The notes: generated by a model not told the origin, from the sequence alone. Shown: positions 38,901 to 45,894, counted from the stretch's first letter. The stretch is 60,488 bases of DNA from Fibrobacterota bacterium (GCA_023436145.1 JAEZKP010000066.1:1-60488), one strand, 5' to 3'. Program-made: numbers and translations.

Positions 38901-40218
38901 TGCCTACAAGTATTTCAGTCTGGTTAAAAATGATGATACACCTCAGTTTTTAATCGAATACGGACTCTCTGCTGTTAATACCAAAAATACCAGAGTTGCC
39001 ATTGATGTTCTGGAAAAGGTTCGTGGTATTAAAGGTTCATTTGCCTCAAAAGATGTGGCTTATAAAACTCTGGCAGAAGCCTATGAGGCAAATGGCAATC
39101 AGAATAAAGCTGCTGAAGTACTCAATGAATATGTCAAAATACCCGGAGTAAAAGACCCTGATGCCTCTTACAAAAGAGCGGTAGTTTATGAAACCATAAA
39201 TGCTGCTGAAGCTGTGGGCATGTACAAGGAAAACCTGATTGCATTTCCTAGAGATCACCGCAACTACATGAAACTGGGGGTTTATTATTCCCGTCAGAAG
39301 GGTGGTGAAGCCAATGCTGTAAAATATCTGGAAAAAGTTACTACTCTCACTGATTCTCTTCCAAAAGTATGGCTGGAATTAGGAAGTATCTATCTGAGAA
39401 TGAAAAACGATCAAAGCATGATTAATGCTTACAGAAAGTATCTTGAAGTTGCTCCGGAAGATGCTGATGCTATTGGAAAAATCGGTGAAATCCTGCTTTC
39501 CAGAAAAATGGTTGATGATGCAATGGTGTTTCTGGAGGTGGCCAATGCCCAAAAGGAAAATGATCCTAAAATTATGACCCTGCTGGCCAGAGGTTACATT
39601 ATGACTAAGCGCCGTAAAGAAGGTGCTGATATTCTGGAGAAAGTCATTAGAATCACTAAAGGAAAAGTTGATGATGATCTCAGAATGGTGCTGGTGGATG
39701 TATATATCGAAACCAGCCAGTTTGAAAAAGCTGCTGATGAGTTAAGAACTCTTATGACGGTCAAAAAAGAAAAAGAAGTGATGATAAAATACGCCAGAGT
39801 TCTTTTTGAATTGGGAAAATCCAATGATGCTCTCAGTCTGGTTCAGGAGGTTAAATCCAAGGATCCGGAAAACCTGGAAGCCATGATGATGATTGGAAAA
39901 ATTAAAACCGGACAGAAAAAATATGATGATGCTATCGAAACCTATAAGGAAATTCTTTACATCGATCAGAATTATGCTCCTGCCTTGTGTGAAAGAGCCA
40001 ATGTCTATTTTCTTCAGGGTAAATACCAGTGGGCACAGACCTTCTATGATCGTGCATTAAAATCCGATCCCAAAAATGCTATGGTTCATCTGGGACTCGC
40101 TCGTTTGTCTAAGCAACAGAAAGATTATGCCGGTTATTCAGACCATCTGGAAAAAGCCCGTAAACTTGATCCTCAGAACAGAGAGATTCAGGAAGAACTC
40201 CGCAGTGTAAGAAGATAA
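29965..40218 (+). CDS. Giant exported TPR protein (3417 aa) with 272-residue super-repeats
   Basis: A single frame of 3417 residues (roughly 380 kDa), nearly all tetratricopeptide repeats. ATG 29965 has GGAGGA 8 bases upstream. A signal peptide follows (basic start, then IRLMALLAVLGKFSIA), so it is exported. Residues ~30-550 are ordinary 34-residue TPRs. From ~560 to ~2990 a higher-order unit of 271-272 residues (8 x 34) recurs. Its marker LGDLYKKDKK-type begins at 32242, 33055, 33871, 34687, 35503, 36319, 37132, 37945 and 38761. Each unit also has ENPALLKMYADA-, LKKYTALKP-, AKGFYKKYAELVM- and MYEKASQLDPKN-type segments. The C-terminal ~430 residues return to diverged TPRs. There is no membrane anchor or sorting tail. 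A large solenoid scaffold in the periplasm or at the surface is likely; the partner is unknown. A strong terminator follows. Confidence 0.93.
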   Translation: MSTRSTTLGIRLMALLAVLGKFSIADDAFDKLFGAGNYNEAIKYADEKIPIGERDASIWAKLGIAHEGQEMIEKALACYMVAIRNDAKNYEAHLGAARINNNLNQHENGLDMAKKALAIKTTGEASWEYARACLALKSPETKAALEKVVETDKANAIANRELGNIYYKEKNFEKALPLLKNAYNSQTDGETAFKLATAYQKQQNSDSAAHYFKEATRDKNFKDSDEAGLELSRIYYKQEKFSAASEEYGKLKVASLNADDLYKFGHSLSKAGASKDSIASVLEAAVAKYGSSVSREALLAREKVGKAKLEKKSYQDALDHFLVISKADPQGKIVQNQSFLIAEAYDGLGDRQKAIPMLEKVIASDKNNVEAYARLADLYTKEKLGDKAQQVYEKLLSLQPNNPKVYMSLGEYSYKTRKFEDALKYYQKSFTLEQNADAAQGMMNAAWELKKFDLAADAAESALHKDPSLKEPQVILAKIHLQNKNYTAAQQILEKLTKADKSDKEIWTQLATCYEQTKNSAKLAEADKIIMGLDKKNVVSRQRYAAFTLSSSDFKEALQTYKDLASLTPRDADVFKNLYTISLKLNNKDDAANYLERYLKLMPKDAAAHKDLGNLLFEKKNSAAALASYRAALAIDPAIKGFYKTYVELVMAQEPPSKPLPKGKKTLDEEIFEALNAAVTAGEADEKICTDLAEIHLKRKNYAAASDLYQKALQLNPKNTANLSALASCQAKAGKTEEAIISYEQVTTLNQSSVDELKVLGELYNKSGKKDQAISSYKKYLDKKSESAIANMVAEYEFEKKNYNEAVKYYQKVSGKQAKAPLYLLHYGTAAYQGNDLKKASQLFEELTTVNPKDPEPFKTLYEIALKEKNQQQATENLQKYCSLKPTDTPMLLVLANLYYDMKNTNGALETFKAVFKADPKAKGLYKRYLELLEKNGTAEEKILALNGAVDAGEADVGIYIQLGDLFKKAGNYAKAIPCYEKASQLDAKNTAVLSALAECQVKTESTAAAILTYEQAVAMNPNANHEYKILGDLYKKDKKNEAAIKNYKKYLEKNSDNSLAKEIGEYSFSQKNYTDAIKYLGMVSGAEAEKIEFLKMYADAHYLNKDEAKAYDIYRKLAEKETADADIFQKLYEIAGKLGTKENVLTYLSKYAALKPTDVQAQRTLGDKLYEKKDSSGALAAYKAVLKADPKAKGFYQKYTELLTGSGAKDEEIAAALLAGISAGEANVRMYRDLADIYSKQGNHLKAVEMYEKASQLDTKNVDLITALGEAQAKSGNNSAAIMTYEQAVAMNPQANREFRILGDLYKKDKKQESAIKNYKKYLEKNHENDLARQVGEFAYSQKNYAEVIKYLGMVEGSAAENPALLKMLADAYHNSKDDQKAYEILKKLNVKLPSDADIVKKLYEIAAKTGKDDEYLSYLKKYVGLKPTDVEALRTLGDKLYEKKDSSGALVAYRAVLKIDPKAKGFYKRYAELIMKLSTSDEELVAVLSAGIAAGEADNSMYQRLASIYSKQGNHAKAVEMYEKASQLDTKNVELISLLGEAQAKSGNTSAAIMTYEQAVAMNPQANREFKILGDLYKKDKKQDAAIKNYKKYLEKNSDNGLAREIGEFAYSTKNYADVIKYLGMVSGADAENPALLKMYADACYQSKDEAKAFDIYKKLAQKTTTDAEVFNKLYEIAGKLGVKEESLVYLKKYTALKPSDVEAQRTLGDILYDKKDNAGALAAYRAVIKTDPQAKGFYKKYAELVMNSDAKDEEVVAVLNAGISAGEADFNMYKRLASIYSKQGNHIKAVGLYEKASQLDPKNIEVISFLGESQAKSGNTSAAIMTYEQAVAMNPKANKEFKLLGDLYKKDKKTESAIKNYKKYLENNSDNELAREIGEFAYAQKNYGEAIKYLGMVSGAAAENPSLLKMYADAYRQVKDDAKAYEIFKKMAEKAPSNADVFKNLYEIAEKTGKSEEHLVYLKKYAALKPADVQAQRTLGDKLFEKKDNAGAMAAYRAVLKADPQATGFYKKYAELVMNSAAKDEEVAVVLNAGIALGEADFKMYERLASIYGKQGNHARAVEMYEKASQLDPKNMEILTLLAESQAKSGKINGAILTYEQAIAMNPQASKEYKTLGDLYKKDKKQESAIKNYKKYLEKNADSDLAKEVGEYAFQQKNYEEAIKYLSMVSGKDAYDPALLKKFGEACYQVKDYQKAHKVFKQLAERAPTDADVMISLYDIAGKIGSNDEALGYLKKYTALKPADVQKQKQLGDALYERKDNAGAVAAYSAVLKADPSAKGFFKKYAEIVMKSGKDQEIVTVLNAAIAAGEADAEMYVKLGSIYFNQGNFIKAVDMYDKASQLNPKDGSLLIKLAQSQAKSGALNAAVLTYEQAVAMNPNADEEYKALGDLYMQQKKTDAAIKSYKKYLEKSQSNDIARLVGEHALNNKNYNEAVKYLAMVTGADASDKNHLMKFAMACYQAKDEFRAYQLFKQLANITPQDPVVFEKLYEIAGRAGTKDEVLTYLKKYASLKPADAKAQITLGDMLLEKKDESGALSAYRAALKADSSAKGFYKKYAELVIKSGTDAEKVVAINGAIKQGDADARMYKVLADIYSSQNLLDKAIAMYDKAAQLDTKNPHLLTSLAECQLKKGAVNEAILTLEQAVAINPTANQEYRQLGDLYLKQNKTESALKYYKKYLDKNPADDQVALIVGQQAYKTKNYQDAVKFLGMVKGAESKKASFLAMYGDAAFEVKDYPRALIIYKDLALLTPKDAEIFKRLFEISTKTGASEDALNYLKKFTALKPADAEAQKDLGDALYERKDFAGAFAAYQRALTYNPKIKGFYKKYVELVLKYGKPQDKLPALQGAINAGEADVSIYSQLGEIYSGLKNYPKAIEMYEKASQLDPKNADVLSSLAECQVKKGDLKSAALTYEQALAMNPNAVNEYKQLGDLYMQQKKTDAAVSAYKKYIDKAPSDYAVAKLVARSYYAAKDFSNAYKYFSLVKNDDTPQFLIEYGLSAVNTKNTRVAIDVLEKVRGIKGSFASKDVAYKTLAEAYEANGNQNKAAEVLNEYVKIPGVKDPDASYKRAVVYETINAAEAVGMYKENLIAFPRDHRNYMKLGVYYSRQKGGEANAVKYLEKVTTLTDSLPKVWLELGSIYLRMKNDQSMINAYRKYLEVAPEDADAIGKIGEILLSRKMVDDAMVFLEVANAQKENDPKIMTLLARGYIMTKRRKEGADILEKVIRITKGKVDDDLRMVLVDVYIETSQFEKAADELRTLMTVKKEKEVMIKYARVLFELGKSNDALSLVQEVKSKDPENLEAMMMIGKIKTGQKKYDDAIETYKEILYIDQNYAPALCERANVYFLQGKYQWAQTFYDRALKSDPKNAMVHLGLARLSKQQKDYAGYSDHLEKARKLDPQNREIQEELRSVRR
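32242..39577 (+). repeat. In-frame 813/816-bp tandem super-repeat, nine phase marks
   Basis: The LGD(L/K) codon pair recurs at 32242, 33055, 33871, 34687, 35503, 36319, 37132, 37945 and 38761. The spacings are 813, 816, 816, 816, 816, 816, 813, 813, 816. The middle units are most alike, which suggests recent amplification or gene conversion; the outer ones have drifted. The end given is one period after the last mark and is approximate, as the last unit decays. Confidence 0.9.
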
Positions 40219-40228
40219 GCCACTTTCA

Positions 40229-40257
40229 GGGGAACTTCACAGTTCCCCTTCTTTTTC
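40229..40257 (+). terminator. Rho-independent terminator of the giant TPR gene
   Basis: GGGGAACT, TCAC loop, AGTTCCCC, then TTCTTTTTCC. It begins 11 bases after the stop codon. 8-bp perfect stem. Confidence 0.9.
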
Positions 40258-40415
40258 CTCCTATTTTATTTTCCCCCAGGTAAATTCCTCTTTTTAAATT
40301 CAATTCCCATCTTTTTTGATTTCCTGTTGTCTATATACTCAGTTTTAATTTGAAGTACGGAAGCTGAGAATAACTTTTCTTGTGATAAAACGTAATCGTA
40401 AGGAAGGGAGGGAAA

Positions 40416-40838
40416 ATGAATAACAGGGAAATTGCAGAAAGTTTGAAGAGTCTGGTCAAACTGTATGGTGATTCGGCGTGGAATTATGAACGGGCATTGG
40501 ATCTGATACAGGATGAGGAGTTGTATCAGCAGTTACTGGAGATGCATGGTTCGCATCTGGACAGAATGGAAAGTCTGAAGGAGTATATAAAGCAGTTAGG
40601 GGAGAGGGTGTCGGAGGCTGAATATATGGAGGAGATATCTCCGGAAATCAGTGTGGTTAATGATGAGATGGCAGATGAAGATATTGTGAGGGTACTAAAG
40701 AAAAACGAGAATGTTTTGAGTAAAAAGCTGCAATCGGTGGTGGAGAACATACAGATTCCAGAATTGGCTCAGGATCTTGAGGAGGAGATAGAAGACGAGA
40801 AGATTTATATCGATACATTGCAGAATTTTATGTCTTGA
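40416..40838 (+). CDS. Ferritin-like helical protein (DUF2383-like)
   Basis: A 140-residue acidic, all-helical cytoplasmic protein. Its layout suggests a four-helix bundle: ESLKSLVKLYGDSAWNYERAL in the first helix, HLDRMESLKEYIKQLGERV in the second, and two further amphipathic helices ending in IEDEKIYIDTLQNF. The spacing of E/H/Y residues resembles DUF2383/PA2169-type ferritin-like proteins, but metal ligands are not clear-cut. Ribosome site GGAAGGGAGGG precedes the ATG. It stands alone between terminator-like elements. Confidence 0.55.
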   Translation: MNNREIAESLKSLVKLYGDSAWNYERALDLIQDEELYQQLLEMHGSHLDRMESLKEYIKQLGERVSEAEYMEEISPEISVVNDEMADEDIVRVLKKNENVLSKKLQSVVENIQIPELAQDLEEEIEDEKIYIDTLQNFMS

Positions 40839-40850
40839 ATATGGAAAAAG

Positions 40851-40883
40851 GAGTGTCAGTCGCAGATAGAGGAACTGACACTC
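40851..40883 (+). terminator. Stem-loop after the ferritin-like gene
   Basis: GAGTGTCAGT and ACTGACACTC form a perfect 10-bp stem with a 13-base loop, 12 bases past the stop codon. There is no T-tract, so it is either a weak terminator or a 3'-end stabiliser. Confidence 0.5.
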
Positions 40884-41104
40884 GTCTGCATTATTTAATC
40901 GTTAAAATGAAAATTTTATAAAGAATTGTCAAATTGAGAACTGAATATGAGAAAAACTGGCCATAGGTGGAAAACTTAACCTGAGAGAGAGCTAATGCTA
41001 AGAAAAACAAGGAGTTATAGGTATGGAACGCCTTTTGCGGTAATGAATAAAATGTGCGCTAGCTCATGGTAGTTATGCAAAATATTTTTCAATGGGAGGT
41101 ACGT

Positions 41105-41797
41105 ATGAAGCTGCGCAATTTTTTACTAATGGCTCTGAGCTGCTCGGCTCTGGTAATGGCTGAAGGTAATTCCAACGGAACAGGTGGAATGGATGGTCAA
41201 AATGGTTCGATGGACACAATGAGCCTTAAAGGAACAGTTTCAGAATTTAATACAACTGACAGTATGCTTATTGTACAAACCGAAAATACCACCGATACAC
41301 TGTATATAACTTCCAGTACTCAACTTCCTCCTGAACAACAGCTGACACAGGGAAGCAGGGTGGAAGCTCGTTATGTGGAAAAAGAGGGAAGAAAAGAGTT
41401 GGTATCCGTTAAAGTGCAGAATGCACAGGGAACCTTCTACCGTAAAACACTGTTTAAAAATACCACTTCCAATGGTTCAAATGGTACAGATAACGGTTCC
41501 AATGGACAGAGTGAAATGACGGTGAGTGGTACTATCGAGCAGATTAATTTCGAAGATAGTACTATAGAGATAAAGCGTAAGGATAATGGTTCAGAGACGA
41601 TACATTTCAACCAAGATACCAAAATGAAGATGGATCAACTGACCGAAGGAACTAAGGTACAGGTTAAATACAAAGAAATGCAGGACCGGAAAGTAGCCAC
41701 CGAGATCTCTGTCAAAAATGGACAAAATGGACAAAACGGGCAGAATGGGAAAAACGGTGAAAACGGTCAGAAAAAATCCAATGACACCAGAGAATAA
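41105..41797 (+). CDS. Secreted two-domain protein with collagen-like G-x-N tail
   Basis: A 230-residue exported protein. The signal peptide is MKLRNFLLMALSCSALVMA; the ATG follows a GGGAGG site. Two related OB-fold-like domains of the DUF5666 type are seen: LKGTVSEFNTTDSMLIVQT with QLTQGSRVEARYVEKEGRKE, then VSGTIEQINFEDSTIEIKR with QLTEGTKVQVKYKEMQDRK. Asn/Gly-rich linkers lie before, between and after them. The tail GQNGQNGQNGKNGENGQK is a Gly-x-x triplet repeat encoded by 9-bp DNA repeats. Function unknown; the domain type suggests ligand or metal binding in the envelope. Confidence 0.7.
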   Translation: MKLRNFLLMALSCSALVMAEGNSNGTGGMDGQNGSMDTMSLKGTVSEFNTTDSMLIVQTENTTDTLYITSSTQLPPEQQLTQGSRVEARYVEKEGRKELVSVKVQNAQGTFYRKTLFKNTTSNGSNGTDNGSNGQSEMTVSGTIEQINFEDSTIEIKRKDNGSETIHFNQDTKMKMDQLTEGTKVQVKYKEMQDRKVATEISVKNGQNGQNGQNGKNGENGQKKSNDTRE

Positions 41798-41852
41798 AAT
41801 AATGGATAAATCTGTTTGCGCACTCAGTTGAGTTCTGATTTCTGGCTTCATC

Positions 41853-41885
41853 GGGTCTCATTCCGAAAGGAGGGGACCCATTTTT
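41853..41885 (+). terminator. Rho-independent terminator
   Basis: GGGTCTCATTCC, GAAA loop, GGAGGGGACCC with one wobble, then ATTTTTC. It is located 56 bases after the collagen-tailed gene and before rpoD. Confidence 0.8.
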
Positions 41886-41954
41886 CTCTTCTGTCCTCCT
41901 CCTGGTGTACTTCAATTTCCACTCCCTTTTTCCAGCTTCCGGTAATTATAATGC

Positions 41955-41983
41955 TTGATTGATTTGGTGAAGTATCATAAAAT
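41955..41983 (+). promoter_or_regulatory. Candidate sigma-70 promoter of rpoD
   Basis: TTGATT (41955-41960), 17 bases, TAAAAT (41978-41983). The start codon is 31 bases downstream. Confidence 0.5.
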
Positions 41984-42013
41984 ATGGGAAAACAATAATT
42001 TCAGGGCTAAGGT

Positions 42014-43528
42014 ATGGATGTAATAAGTAAAGAGAAAGAGGGCGTGGTAAATCTGTCGTTGGCTAAGCTGCAGAAAATCGCCCAAAAACAGGGTTTCATA
42101 ACTGAAGAGCAAATAGAGAATGTTTGTTCTGAGCAGTTACCGGTAAAACAGATAAAAGAATTTTTGGATCAGAAAAACATTTCTGTGCGTCCTTCCAAAA
42201 AAATCATGAATTCAAGAGGAGGGCACAATCGCAGCCCGGAACTGGAAAAAAACCATTATTCCGATCCAACCTGGATTTATCTGAACAGTCTGGGCCGGGT
42301 TCCTCTTATGACCAGGGGGCAGGAGGTGCAGTATTCTATTCTGATGCGCTTCGCTCAATACAAACTGCTGGATATGGCATTCCGGAAAACTCAGATCCAC
42401 CAGGCTATCTTTGCTATGAGTAAGGAGCTTCAGGAGGGAAAAATCGATTGTATCGACATTCTTCGCATCGAAGAGGATAGAGTAAAGAGTGCCTCGGAAA
42501 TAGAAGAAATGAAGCTAAATTTCTTTAAACTGACCCAGTCTTTACAAGTGGCTATTTTGGAGCTGGAAAAAATCAAAAACTCTCCAGCCGGTTCATCAGA
42601 TAGAATCTCATCAGAAATACAGTTAAAGGAGGATCAGATTGTTGAACTGTGTCAACAACTGAGATTAAACACCAGACGGGTTCGGGATCTTTTGGAGAAG
42701 TTTAAAAAACTGCTGGCCGATTCCGCTACGGTGGAGGATCTGGAGACATTCTCATATTGGGAGGAGATGAGAAATCAGGCAAAAAGTGCGATAATAGAAG
42801 CCAATGTACGCCTGGTGGTCAGTATTGCTAAAAGATACACCTATAGGGGGCTTGAGATAAGTGATCTGATTCAGGAGGGAAACAAAGGACTTATCACCGC
42901 TGTTGATAATTTCGATTACAGAAAAGGTTACAAATTCAGTACTTATGCAATCTGGTGGGTGCGACAGGCCATTACCCGTGCCATTCATGAAAAATCCAAA
43001 ACAATTCACCTGCCGGCAAATACCTACGAGCTCATTTCAAAAATTGAACGCTTCAGCCGTGAATGGAGTTTGAAGAATGGGACTCAGCCAAGTGTGGAGG
43101 AGATTGCTGAGGGGCTTGGCTGTGCTCTGGAGAAAGTGGAAACCGCTTTGGAATGTGCAGTTGATCCCATTTCTTTAGATATGGAAGTAAACTCTGAGGA
43201 TGGTACTACTATTGGAGAATACATTGAAGATACCAACTCTGAGGATCCTTTTGTGCGCCTTTCTCTCTCTTCTCTTAGAAAACATATCCAGCAGGTTCTG
43301 GAGTCACTGGATACTAAAGAAAAGAAAACGGTTATCATGAGGTTTGGGCTTGATGATGGCAGAATAAAAACACTCAATGAGATCGGAGAAAAATTAGGTC
43401 TGACCAATGAAAGAGTGCGTCAGATTGAAATTAAAGCACTCAGAAAACTCAAACAAGCCAGTAGGTCAAATATCCTTCTTCCGTGGAAAGAAGATGTTGA
43501 TATGGTGGATGATGATATGATGGACTAA
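42014..43528 (+). CDS. rpoD: Housekeeping RNA polymerase sigma factor RpoD/SigA
   Basis: A 504-residue group 1 sigma factor. Residues 1-60 resemble region 1.1. Region 1.2 is DPTWIYLNSLGRVPLMTRGQE minus its last residue. A non-conserved Lys/Glu helical insert follows (~130-240). Region 2 holds ANVRLVVSIAKRYTYRGLEI, DLIQEGNKGLITAV and FSTYAIWWVRQAITRAI. Region 3 starts HLPANTYELISKIER. Region 4 has VIMRFGLDDGRIKTLNEIGE and ERVRQIEIKALRKLKQ. The key DNA-melting aromatic residues (YAIWW) are intact. It directs most transcription. Confidence 0.96.
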   Translation: MDVISKEKEGVVNLSLAKLQKIAQKQGFITEEQIENVCSEQLPVKQIKEFLDQKNISVRPSKKIMNSRGGHNRSPELEKNHYSDPTWIYLNSLGRVPLMTRGQEVQYSILMRFAQYKLLDMAFRKTQIHQAIFAMSKELQEGKIDCIDILRIEEDRVKSASEIEEMKLNFFKLTQSLQVAILELEKIKNSPAGSSDRISSEIQLKEDQIVELCQQLRLNTRRVRDLLEKFKKLLADSATVEDLETFSYWEEMRNQAKSAIIEANVRLVVSIAKRYTYRGLEISDLIQEGNKGLITAVDNFDYRKGYKFSTYAIWWVRQAITRAIHEKSKTIHLPANTYELISKIERFSREWSLKNGTQPSVEEIAEGLGCALEKVETALECAVDPISLDMEVNSEDGTTIGEYIEDTNSEDPFVRLSLSSLRKHIQQVLESLDTKEKKTVIMRFGLDDGRIKTLNEIGEKLGLTNERVRQIEIKALRKLKQASRSNILLPWKEDVDMVDDDMMD

Positions 43529-43555
43529 AAATATGGCTAATCAAAAGCCATATTT
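43529..43555 (+). terminator. Stem-loop directly after rpoD
   Basis: AAATATGGCT, 7-base loop, AGCCATATTT (10-bp perfect stem), then TTTAACC-type sequence. It begins on the base after the rpoD stop. The T-tract is weak, so read-through into the small gene at 43609 is possible. Confidence 0.5.
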
Positions 43556-43608
43556 AACCGATATAAAGAGTAAGTGCTCTCAAGAGAAAAACAAACAGGG
43601 AGGTTTTA

Positions 43609-43776
43609 TTGAACAGTATTTCTAGCGTTTCCCAATCTATCGATGCGGTTAATCAGATTATGCAGGCGGCACAGGCAAAAACTATCCAGACTGCAGAGAA
43701 AATGATGAAAGTCAATGTGGCTATGACTCTGGGCCAGCAAACCGGTAAGGGGCAGCTGGTCGATCTGGTTGCCTGA
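43609..43776 (+). CDS. YjfB-like small putative motility protein (55 aa)
   Basis: A short gene starting with TTG at 43609 after a GGGAGG ribosome site. The product begins MNSISSVSQSIDAVNQIMQA and ends in TGKGQLVDLVA. It is one amphipathic helix with repeated Ser/Ala/Gln, then MKVNVAMTLGQQ. This pattern (alternating small residues, then a short L-x-x-L tail) matches the YjfB/putative motility protein family, whose function is unknown. It lies between rpoD and the convergent glgA, whose stop is 22 bases past its own. Confidence 0.65.
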   Translation: MNSISSVSQSIDAVNQIMQAAQAKTIQTAEKMMKVNVAMTLGQQTGKGQLVDLVA

Positions 43777-43798
43777 CCGGCAAAAAAGGAGAATGCAT

Positions 43799-45328
43799 TT
43801 ACCAGTAATATGGCTTGTATTCTCCATCTAACCGCTTTTTGTTCTCTATGGCTCTTTGGTAGGCTTTTATATAATGTCTGGCACTGTTTTCCCAGGAAAA
43901 ATCTTTGCTCATTGCCTGCTGGATCATCTTTTTTAAATGATGTGGGCGATCGTAGTAAGTGCTGACTGCCCAACCAACAGTATAATACAGTGCATGTGAA
44001 GTAGGATCCCAGAATTTAAATCCGGTCCCATTACCGTTACCCTCATCATAATTTTCCACGGTGTCATCAAGCCCCCCAGTTGCCCTGACTATAGGCAGTG
44101 TACCATAATGTTGCGAGTACATCTGATTAAGACCGCATGGCTCAAAAAGGGAGGGCATTAAAAAGAAATCACAACCGGCGGTGATCAGATGTGCCCTGTA
44201 ATTGTCAAAACCGATATAGGAGCCGGCTTTCCCACTGTAGCGGGCAGGAAGGTTTCCGAAAAATTCCTCCAGGTTACGATCCCCTGTTCCCAGGATCACA
44301 AATTGCACGTGCATGTTCTGAATCAGTGATTCGATAGTTTGTGCCAGAAGATGGAAGCCTTTCTGCTCTACAAACCGTCCAATGGTTCCGATAACCGCCA
44401 CGTGGTCATCCTCAGTCAGATCGAAGGTGTTTTGAAGTCGTTTTTTACAGATCGTTTTTCCACTGAGATCCTGGGCTGAGTAGTGGGCTGGGATCATTGA
44501 GTCATTCTGAGGACTCCACACCGCATAATCGATACCGTTAATTATTCCTATAAGGTTATCGGCTTTTCGAGCCAGGTAAGGAGAGAGGCCAAATCCCCCA
44601 TAAGGAGCAGTTATTTCCCGGGCGAATGTAGGGCTGACCGCAGTAATCACATCTGCATAATGGATTCCTCCCTTAAGAAAGTTTACCTGATTATAGGATT
44701 CGAGTTTGTCTTCGGTAAAATTATGCCAGCCCAAACCAATGTAGTCCATATGACTTTTGGGGTAAATACCCTGATAGGCAATGTTATGAATGGTTAACAT
44801 GGAAGCTGCAGATCCTAAAAGCGGATCGTTCCAGTGCCAAACTTTAAGGTAAGCCGGAGTGAGAGCAGTCTGCCAGTCATTGCCATGTACTACGTGGGGT
44901 TTGAACCGGATATCTTTACACAATTGTAATGCAGCTCTGGAAAGAAAACTGAATCGTAGGGGGTTATCGTCATAATCGTGCATAGAGGAGTCGTGGTAGA
45001 GACCCCAGCGATCAAAGTATAGCTGGTGTTCGATTAGATAGACCGGTACTGAGGAGTTGGAGGTGATTTGGTACACTGTGCACCATTCCTCTTTATTACC
45101 CATCCATACTCCCATGGGTTCAACTATTTTGGTGGCATTGAGAGATTCTTTATCGATCATAGAGTAACGTGGAATTACCACCCGCACATCATGGCCCATT
45201 TTTTTTAGTGCGCCTGATAAGGAAGCTACTACATCTGCAAGTCCTCCGATTTTTGCGTATGGATACATTTCAGAAGATACGATTAGGATATTTAATTTTT
45301 GATCTGAATTCTGTTGAAGTTTTTTCAT
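43799..45328 (-). CDS. glgA: Glycogen synthase (ADP-glucose type)
   Basis: A 509-residue GT5 glycosyltransferase. The N-terminal sugar-nucleotide motif K-x-G-G-L is in SSEMYPYAKIGGLADVVASL. HGNDWQTALTPAYLK and LTIHNIAYQGIYP follow. The C-terminal domain has GTIGRFVEQKGFHLL and the catalytic FEPCGLNQMYSQHYGTLPIV and GGLDDTV. It elongates alpha-1,4-glucan from ADP-glucose. CCGGAG precedes the ATG. The N-terminus is ~10 residues longer and more polar than usual. It is divergent from a ferredoxin gene, with 257 bases between the starts. Confidence 0.95.
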   Translation of the reverse strand: MKKLQQNSDQKLNILIVSSEMYPYAKIGGLADVVASLSGALKKMGHDVRVVIPRYSMIDKESLNATKIVEPMGVWMGNKEEWCTVYQITSNSSVPVYLIEHQLYFDRWGLYHDSSMHDYDDNPLRFSFLSRAALQLCKDIRFKPHVVHGNDWQTALTPAYLKVWHWNDPLLGSAASMLTIHNIAYQGIYPKSHMDYIGLGWHNFTEDKLESYNQVNFLKGGIHYADVITAVSPTFAREITAPYGGFGLSPYLARKADNLIGIINGIDYAVWSPQNDSMIPAHYSAQDLSGKTICKKRLQNTFDLTEDDHVAVIGTIGRFVEQKGFHLLAQTIESLIQNMHVQFVILGTGDRNLEEFFGNLPARYSGKAGSYIGFDNYRAHLITAGCDFFLMPSLFEPCGLNQMYSQHYGTLPIVRATGGLDDTVENYDEGNGNGTGFKFWDPTSHALYYTVGWAVSTYYDRPHHLKKMIQQAMSKDFSWENSARHYIKAYQRAIENKKRLDGEYKPYYW

Positions 45329-45585
45329 GTCTGCTCCGGATTCCCCTGGTTATGTTTTGGGCAGGTAATAGCTATACTTTACGCACCTGGAAGGCCCATG
45401 GCTTATCCTCTTTGGTTTCCCGCCCCAATCAGACGCATAAATCAGGAATATACAAAATGATTGGTGAATTGTCACTTAAGAGGGCAAAATTTGTTCCTGC
45501 CAGTTTAAAGATTATGTTTTACTGGAATAAAATTTGCAAGAAAAAAGAGTAGCCTACAATGCACATCTATTGAGGAGTGAGTGGA

Positions 45586-45777
45586 ATGAAAGCAACAGTG
45601 GATCCGGATACCTGTATCGGTTGTGAACTTTGTCCTACCATCTGTCCTGAGGTATTCCAAATGGGTGATGATGGGCTGGCCCACACCATTATGGATAAAA
45701 TTCCTCCAGACCTTCAAGGCACTGCCCAGGAGGCAGCTCAGAGCTGCCCGGTTCAGGCAATCCAAATTTCGGCCTGA
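45586..45777 (+). CDS. Single-cluster 4Fe-4S ferredoxin
   Basis: A 63-residue ferredoxin. The ligands are visible as C-I-G-C-E-L-C-P-T-I-C-P, with the remote cysteine in SCPVQAIQI. The first motif C-x2-C-x2-C-x3-C-P has the usual three ligands plus one extra cysteine; the fourth ligand is the C-terminal one. The single-cluster thermophile/desulfo type is likely. ATG 45586 follows GAGGAG by 8 bases. Soluble electron carrier; the partner is unknown. Confidence 0.92.
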   Translation: MKATVDPDTCIGCELCPTICPEVFQMGDDGLAHTIMDKIPPDLQGTAQEAAQSCPVQAIQISA

Positions 45778-45894
45778 ACTGATTTTCATCATTTAGAATA
45801 TGGTGTTTGAACAAAGCGTAATCTTTTCAGATGTCTTTAAACCCGCCGGTAGATTGTTGGAAAAAAGGGATGCGGGCTGAAAGGAATATGTCTT

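Noticed and set aside
41023..41043. Six-codon frame (MERLLR) with AAGGAG 8 bases upstream, before the collagen-tailed gene
   Set aside because: Might be a leader peptide, but there is no attenuator structure and no codon pattern for a given amino acid; chance is likely.
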